In this document: piece by piece, positions 58,269 through 64,000 of the stretch
Position numbering within the stretch: the first letter of the stretch is position 1
How the letters are laid out: each line of letters begins with the position of its first letter
NCBI GenBank assembly: GCA_964019695.1
Contig: OZ026518.1
Location: forward strand, 76,935,912-76,999,911
Length of the DNA stretch: 64,000 bases
From: Loripinus fragilis
Lineage: Eukaryota; Mollusca; Bivalvia; Lucinida; Lucinidae
Direction: 5' to 3'
The notes under the pieces: generated by a model
What the model was told of the DNA's origin: nothing
What the model saw: only the letters and a program-made list of their open reading frames with translations
Databases searched by the model: none
Program-made: the position numbers and the translations under genes

Positions 58269-58552
58269 CATGCGCGGATCTAGGACTTTTTGTCAGGGTG
58301 GGGGGGGTGGGGGGGGGGGGGGGGGGTGGGGTAGTCTGACGGCTGGACAACGTTTTTTCTTTGTTTTGTTTTCTTTTTGTCCTCAACTTATTTTACAGTT
58401 TACAGAGGGGGTCAAAGGATCGAGGGGGTTTAACTTTTCTAGGGGGGGGGGATCCAGGGTCCAAGTGTTAATTTCTATAGAAACCCATATAACTTGTGAT
58501 TTTCCGGGGGGAAGGTCCGGACCCCCTATCACCCCCTCTGGATCCGCACATG
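58269..58552. mobile_element. CATGYGCGGATCC-type MITE with G-runs
   Basis: The ends are CATGCGCGGATCTAG and CTGGATCCGCACATG. It contains a broken G-run of about 27 bases (58299-58330) and two further G-runs. Flanking GACTC/GTCTC may be a degraded 5-bp duplication. Confidence 0.75.
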
Positions 58553-58601
58553 GTCTCATCGCCGGATAATTCTACTTAACTACATGTGTAAACTACCGGG
58601 T

Positions 58602-58798
58602 AGGGTAAAGTCGGGTAATTTCGGACACTATTTGCAAATAGTGCTAATCCAGATTAGACGGCTCCTTATGAGCCGTCACATCAGGAGCTTCACTATTTGC
58701 TTAGGTAATTTATTTTTATTCCAGTATTTGAAATATGAAACAAACAAGGTTGCTGTCCGAAATTAGCCGTCTGTCCAAATATACCCGACTTGACCCTA
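58602..58798. mobile_element. Small TA-flanked MITE, ~200 bp
   Basis: GGGTAAAGTCGGGTA and TACCCGACTTGACCC are inverted and lie between TA dinucleotides. AATTTCGGAC and GTCCGAAATTAGC are an inner inverted pair; ACGGCTCC and GAGCCGT form a central hairpin. Confidence 0.8.
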
Positions 58799-59039
58799 TA
58801 CATTTTACCTTCATGGATATGCCATAATGGTATAGGACCTACTACTGTGTCCAATAATTTTGTTACTGTGAGGGATATTGGATATTCAGAAAAAAATATG
58901 GGGATATTTGCCAGTTCATGAGGGAAACTTGCCTGTTTACTTCAAGGAAGATTGTGTTACCTACCCCCCCACCCCCCCTACCCCCCTTCTAAACAAGCCT
59001 CTACAATACATGGGTTTTTTTGTGAGCGCAACTCCTCAT

Positions 59040-59293
59040 ACAGTCATTCGGTTGTTGTTGATTCACAGTTTAATCAATGTTCCTCCCATTTGTTTATTCT
59101 CCGTCTTTGGTTCTTGCTTTGTTATGTATACCTCTGTGCCCTCTCTAGTTTTGCAATCATCTTGATGAGGAAGATGGAGATGGCTGCTTTATTTAGTTGT
59201 CCTATCGATGTCTAAGCTTTGGTCTGTGGCCCTTTCTAACGTTACTGTGGGTTGGTCTGCATTGTAAGATTGTGGTATTTCCTGATCATACTG
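59040..59293 (+). repeat. Repeat R4, uninterrupted copy
   Basis: GTTGTTGATTCACAGTTTAA, TTTTGCAATCATCTTGATGA, 'gatggctgctttatttagttgtcc' and TATTTCCTGATCATACTGCA. The copy spans the position where element B inserted in the 47-kb copy. Confidence 0.7.
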
Positions 59294-59596
59294 CATGCAC
59301 AGACCCAGGAAATATCGTTGGGGGAGCGGGCGGGGGGGGGGGGGGGGGTGGGGGGGTCCAGGACCATCCGCAACAAGTTTTTTCATCCATCAACTTTATT
59401 TACGGTTCTTTTTAAAGTAAACAAGTAAACTATAATTTTCCAAGACTCCAGAGAGGGTCCAACATTTTCCAGGGGGGGGGGGGAGTGGTCAAACTTTACC
59501 GGGGGGGGGGGGGGGGTCAAAGTATATGAATCCAAATAAATTGTCATTTTCCTGGGGTGGGTTCGGACCCCCTTTCCCCCTCTGGATCCTCGCATG
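59294..59596. mobile_element. CATGYGCGGATCC-type MITE with three G-runs
   Basis: Ends 'catgcacagacccagg' and CTGGATCCTCGCATG, more diverged than the 58-kb copy. G-runs lie at about 59332, 59473 and 59501. Confidence 0.65.
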
Positions 59597-59609
59597 AAAA
59601 CTCACTCTT

Positions 59610-60110
59610 CAGATGTTTTGCTCATGGTTTGAAGATGTGCATGTCATGTGCTTTGGACATTATCGTCAAATTATTTTCTCTGTCACTTTTTTATGATCTT
59701 GTGATCCAATTACAGGTTGATGTTTGCATTTTAGATACGTTTTGATGCTCCCTGAATTTGGTCCCGAGTCTGGGGCGTTGGCAACTGTTGGGGAGTTTGA
59801 CCTTTGTGTTACAATGACGTGACGTCATTTACATTTTAAATGACGCAATAGGATTGCAAAAACAACAACAATGAATTGACAGCAAGTGGAAGTTATGGAA
59901 ATCGCTTCCACATGTTTTATCGGATGTTTTATCAAACGGAAAATAAAAGAGTTTGTGACGGAAAGGGTATTGTCGCAAAAAAGACTGCAGTATTGATGTG
60001 ACTTATTTCATATGTTATGATCCGTCGAAATGGAAATGAAAAGTTTGTCGCAGCGGTTTCCGTTTGGAAAAAAATCGCAACAGATCTTCTCGAATAAGGT
60101 TTGTTTTATT
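59610..60110. other. No recognised feature
   Basis: No long frame or known repeat seen. Confidence 0.4.
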
Positions 60111-60246
60111 TCTAGCAAGTGGCGGTGGAAGCATTGCTCTGAGTGTTTAATTTAGCAAGATAGTTGTATTCAGTGCGGAAATCTCTTCTTCTTGTCTTCG
60201 TATTAACTCCCAAGGTTGGGACACCCAGAAACTTCTGGTAAAAGGT

Positions 60247-60418
60247 ATAATCTTCTTGAGCACATATACATTTAAAATTTATAAAATTTGTAAAATCTTC
60301 TTGAGCACATATACATTTAAAAGTCAATAAAATCTTCGTGAGCACATATACTTTATATCTTCTTGAGCACACATACATAAAAGTTAATAATAAAATCTTC
60401 TTGAGCACATATACTTTG
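60247..60418 (+). repeat. Tandem repeat ~35-60 bp
   Basis: AATCTTCTTGAGCACATATA occurs four to five times with variable 'catttaaaa' and 'gttaataa' spacers. Confidence 0.85.
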
Positions 60419-60556
60419 ACCCTGAGGTCTTAGAAATACACCGGAAACAACCTCCAGGCTCCAGTAGCCGGAAGTTGCTTTGACGGTCGAAAAATTATGG
60501 CCTAGTATGTAGAAGTGGGTGGGGTATGTCACTGAAAAAAGCATGTCTAATCGTAA

Positions 60557-60613
60557 AAGCAACCAACTCTCGTGTTGGCAGCCTTTGGCTGCCAACACTC
60601 GGTGGTTGGTTGC
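60557..60613. repeat. Strong hairpin
   Basis: AGCAACCAAC + GTGTTGGCAGCC and GGCTGCCAACAC + GTTGGTTGCT pair around a TTT loop, with a small internal mismatch. Confidence 0.9.
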
Positions 60614-60629
60614 TATAATTACGGTGAAG

Positions 60630-61204
60630 GACCCTAACATTGCGCACTTAAGCTGTTTAACCCCCGTTGGATATTATAACAAAGAAACAAAATTGGAAAA
60701 GTGTGCACAGCCAAATAAAGTTATCATTATATATTATTTACGTAGGGTTCAAAATGAAAAATATTTTCCTGATCTCTAGCAACTTTGATTCGAGGTGTAC
60801 TACCCCCCTGTTTTAGGAAAACGAAAATAGTCCCCTAACATTGCGCACCTTCTACAAAATTTTCAACAACTTCTCTTTAATGAATTGCATTTACAAAATA
60901 TACCAGGGAAAGTAACCCAAGGTTGTTCTCAACAATTAACTTCAACAAAAACTTGATTCAAAACAAATAATTTGAAGTCTGGGTCATTTGAAATTTAGGT
61001 CTGAAATTTTTTAACAACTTTTGCACAGTTTTGCCAAAATCCTTTCCGGCTCAGCAGTGAAAGCTTAAAGATAAAACATTTTGCTGTTTTTCTCTTTCCA
61101 AAAGCAGCCTGATACTAAATATCTAAAAAGATTTTATCTGATTAAATGTGGCATAGCCACTTGAGCTAGTGCGCAGTGTTAGGGGCCGCGCAATGTTAGG
61201 GGAC
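60630..61204. mobile_element. Possible array-terminated element E, ~0.6 kb
   Basis: Two left units (ACCCTAACATTGCGCAC at 60631; CCCCTAACATTGCGCAC at 60831) face two inverted right units (GTGCGCAGTGTTAGGGG at 61169; GCGCAATGTTAGGGGAC at 61188). No target duplication was found. Confidence 0.6.
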
Positions 61205-61487
61205 ATGACTGTACATAATTTATGTTGAAATTTCAGTTTCTAATGATATTTCACATTTTTAAGTGCATATGAGCACAGTCAGTGGTTTCTTACATGGTTG
61301 ACGTGTACCCATTTAAATTGTGTCAGTTCATAATATTGAAGATGCACATTCTATAGAAATAAGTGCCCAGAAATGTCTGATCAAATGGCAGCTGTGTACA
61401 TTATAGTCCCCATACCAATGCTCACATGATTGTCCCTGGTCTTTACAAATAGTTTAGGATAATCACTCCTCACTATCCGTGTGTCTT

Positions 61488-61841
61488 TCAAAAATCATTA
61501 CGTTTACTTTTTGTGTCATAGGCTTGTCTATTCTCTATTAATTCAAGAGCAGTCATTAATCTTAATGTAGAATGGTAGTCTTGTGATACTGTAAGGCCCA
61601 AAGAAACTGCCCTATACAAGCAATCCCCATCACCAAGCGTTTGTAAAGAGTAAACGTCAGTGTTCATCACTGGATGGAACATGTTTAGAATCTGAACTGA
61701 ACATTGATCGGTTTGTGATGTGCTTTGAAGAATTCTATCTTGAATTGGAATAGTAACTGTGTATGTCTGCAAAAGCTTACTCTCTGATTTGGCTTGGTTC
61801 AAGAGATCAGACTTGTTCGGAGAAACCATCGCTTTCTGCAA
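61488..61841 (-). CDS. OTU-protease-like domain fragment, 117 aa
   Basis: The frame contains LQTLGDGDCLYRAVSLGLT, with D71-G72-D73-C74 matching the D-G-(N/D)-C catalytic motif of OTU-family cysteine proteases. The following LRLMTALELIENRQAYD resembles the next helix. An acceptor-like TTATTAG lies just before the first Met codons, so this may be an internal exon. The frame stops early, and no His-containing C-terminal half of an OTU domain is visible. Such domains occur both in cellular deubiquitinases and in proteins carried by eukaryotic transposons. Here it lies among repeats, so transposon origin or a gene fragment is likely. Confidence 0.5.
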   Translation of the reverse strand: MQKAMVSPNKSDLLNQAKSESKLLQTYTVTIPIQDRILQSTSQTDQCSVQILNMFHPVMNTDVYSLQTLGDGDCLYRAVSLGLTVSQDYHSTLRLMTALELIENRQAYDTKSKRNDF

Positions 61842-61884
61842 CCTAATAAAAAAAAATACGGTTTAATAAACTAAATTACGGGGA

Positions 61885-62160
61885 AAAGACAAAACGTTGG
61901 GTCTGATCTGGATCCAATCTGTTTGACTCTATGTCTATGTGCAATATTATAGAAATTTCAGTTCGACGGCTATTTTTGTTTACTTTTTTAACTCAGTATA
62001 TATCCGACAAATCTTTGGGTTTGATCTGGATCCAAACTGTTTGACTTGTAAAGAATTAAGAAGTCGTACGGCACTATGGTTTGAACACTTTGAACTCAGT
62101 ACAGGTCCAACAAAACGTAGCGTCTGATCTGAATCCAATTTGTTTGAGCAATATTAATTC
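61885..62160 (+). repeat. Three partial H1 arms in tandem
   Basis: GGGTCTGATCTGGATCCAAT, 'gggtttgatctggatccaaac' and CGTCTGATCTGAATCCAATT, each followed by 'ctgtttga', spaced about 110 bases. Confidence 0.65.
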
Positions 62161-62210
62161 GACGTTTTTTTTTTTATTATTTGAACATTTTGAACTCGGA
62201 ACATGTCCGA

Positions 62211-62440
62211 CTGACCCCGAGGTTATAAAACTTTTCCATGCTCAAATCAACATGAGCTCATAAAAACTAAAATATCGACAATTGAATTTTCTTGCTATAA
62301 TTCTCTCAGATGTAGTATTTATCATGCTAACAAATGTTAACATGCCAACAATTATTGGCATTATAACATTTATTAGCAGGATAAATTTCGTGCTCAGAGC
62401 CTGGTAAGTTAAAAAATTAAAATCCCACAGGGTCACAGGT
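62211..62440. repeat. Fold-back H7
   Basis: GAGGTTATAAAACTTTTCCA, a TAACATGCCAACAATTATTG centre and 'agcaggataaatttcgtgctcagagc'. Confidence 0.65.
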
Positions 62441-62883
62441 TAATTACAAGAAAAATAGTCATGGTCAATATTTGTCCTTTATATCTCTTCCCTGCTTTTT
62501 CTACTTGTCGGTCATTAGGGTATTATGCAATCCAAAACGTGCCTTTAATCTCTTATCGGTTTATTGATGACACGCGCTAATCAATCGATCATATCGATAA
62601 ACAGATTAGATAAAGGTAAAGGGGTTAATTTCTGTATATTGCAACTTATGACAAATTCCTCACTGATAGACAGATAACAAACAGCGAAGACTCTGATGAA
62701 GTAGGAATAGCATAAGTCTGATTTCACATAGTTTATATACATGCAGAGCTTACATGTCATGAAAATGAGTGAATTATTTCATACCTTGTCAAGTTGATTC
62801 TAATTAAGCACAACAAGCCAAACCAACTTAATTGTGCTGTTGGTGAAATCTATTCAAAATTATTTTTAAACATGTATAAGAAT

Positions 62884-63142
62884 TGGGCCTCGATGGTAAG
62901 AAATCTGTTTACTCTTCAGCTACATAGACCACTCAATTATCATTTAATATGTATAATAATTGGGCCTCGGTAAGAGACCAATTTGTAACCAGCCCGCTCA
63001 GCTACATAGACTAGCTAGAATATTATAATTTTCATGAAGCCAATAACAAAGGCGCAAATACGATTGTGCTGATGCGCAGGCTGATCTGTGCTTTTGTTGT
63101 TCACAAACATCGAAGACAGGTTTTGTAGATTCGTTTTCCGTC
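62884..63142 (+). repeat. Fold-back H4, partly duplicated left end
   Basis: GGGCCTCGATGGTAAGAAAT and GGGCCTCGGTAAGAGACC are two left ends; TGCTGATGCGCAGGCTGATC and 'cgaagacaggttttg' complete the copy. Confidence 0.6.
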
Positions 63143-63199
63143 GATGTTAGCGACTCTTAATTATTGCTAGAACAAGTTAGGAAATAAGATTTTTCTTCG

Positions 63200-63580
63200 T
63201 TTAAAGTGTTTTCCGGCACTGTAAGTGTTTTTCGGCAGTGAAGTCACCATTCCTCTTCCCACAATGCTTCATTTGCCATGATTTTTTGTTTCAAATCGAA
63301 AAAGTTAGGAAATATCATCACTGTAAGTGTTTTTCGGCAATGTGTTTTTCGGCAGTGAAGCCACCAACGCTAAACGACCACGATCATTTTCGGCGGCGTA
63401 GTCATTAACCGGAGACGACCCCGATCCGATCCCATCATACTACCGGACACACTCAACACAACTCCACCCATACGACCCCCTCCCCCTGACATTCATATTT
63501 TAGTTATATTTTAGGTGTTTTCCGGCGGTTTCCTGCGTTTTCCGGCAGTTTCCTGCCTTTTCCGGTCAATAAGTCGTTTC
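63200..63580 (+). repeat. Interspersed 'gtttttccggcagt' units
   Basis: GTGTTTTCCGGCACTGTAAG, GTGTTTTTCGGCAGTGAAG (twice) and GTTTTCCGGCAGTTTCCTG recur, all in the same direction. They may be the end of another array-terminated element. Confidence 0.55.
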
Positions 63581-63935
63581 CTGTCTTTCTAGTAACCGCA
63601 ATATTTATGCATGTTTGCTTGTACAGCATTTCATTATTTGAGTGCTTTGACAATCACTGCACCCAAAATGATTTTTCTACAATAGAAATATGCACATACT
63701 ATGAAAAGGAATGCAGTGATCTTTTTCGCATACATTCATACTTTATAGGTGACTGGTGTAAGTAAGCCTTAAGTAGTAGGGAACTAGAATATCAGGGTAA
63801 GACAGAAAATATTTTAGAAAACATTTTTTTCATTGAAACTGTCTGGAGACCGAAGATATTTGATATTTTACATTACTCAACCAAAAATTCTTGTCAAGTA
63901 CACTTAAAACATGTATTTTAGGGTGAAATTTGAGG

Positions 63936-63986
63936 TCCATTCCAGTTATGGAGGTCCATTCCTGTCCGTTCCGGTCCATTCCTGTT
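63936..63986 (-). repeat. Array of ggaatg units, possible right end of the ~8-kb element
   Basis: It is the inverse of 56033-56082. AGTAAATGC follows directly (63987-63995) and also occurs at 55981-55989, outside the left array. Confidence 0.5.
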
Positions 63987-64000
63987 AGTAAATGCACCTG

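Overview
This is invertebrate nuclear DNA, most likely from a bivalve mollusc. It is AT-rich, its one well-resolved gene is split by GT-AG introns, and almost everything else is layered mobile-element debris: decayed LINEs, tRNA-derived SINEs with an A box, B box and AATC-type tail, pogo/Tc1-like MITEs, and many fold-back families. The bivalve assignment rests on the general look of these repeats and is inference. No prokaryotic, viral or CRISPR features are present.

Host genes. (1) 2415-3665 (+): an uninterrupted 416-codon reading frame for a nuclear-looking protein with two acidic Ser/Asp tracts, an RVSF protein-phosphatase-1 docking motif and a basic C-terminal two-thirds. (2) 42021 down to 30861 (-): a complete seven-exon gene for a 434-residue class IV (SIRT6-type) sirtuin. 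All six introns are GT-AG, every phase agrees and no internal stop occurs. It has a cysteine/histidine-rich N-terminal segment, an acidic NLS-bearing insert, two additional cysteines before the second zinc pair, and Gly instead of Pro in the NAD-binding GxPDxR loop. (3) 61488-61841 (-): a fragment with an OTU-protease-like catalytic motif, possibly transposon-derived.

Layout. 0-20 kb: acidic gene, fold-back repeats, two copies of a 0.9-kb TIR element (4.4 and 14.3 kb), LINE scraps and tandem repeats. 20.6-28.05 kb: a LINE (PHD-finger ORF1, endonuclease/RT ORF2) split by a 3-kb TIR insertion. 28.1-30.6 kb: a Tc1/mariner-type non-autonomous element and fold-backs. 30.8-42.0 kb: the sirtuin gene, with introns packed with hairpin elements, MITEs, a SINE and a microsatellite-tailed LINE end. 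42.6-64 kb: nested transposons, several LINE copies and G/C-homopolymer-rich MITEs.

The most interesting structure is a set of DNA elements whose two ends are inverted arrays of a short GC-rich unit, each element with its own unit: 43234-45959 (TACGGGCCCGTA-type), 47029-48413 (AACTCGGCCC-type), 51882-53247 (CGTTTCGCCCC-type), and possibly 60630-61204 and 55990-63986. The first three have 8-bp or 8-bp-compatible target duplications. For the 51882-53247 element the duplication (AACTAGAG) is exact, and removing the element with one duplication restores a LINE reading frame. They look like one architectural class that has diversified its terminal repeat unit.
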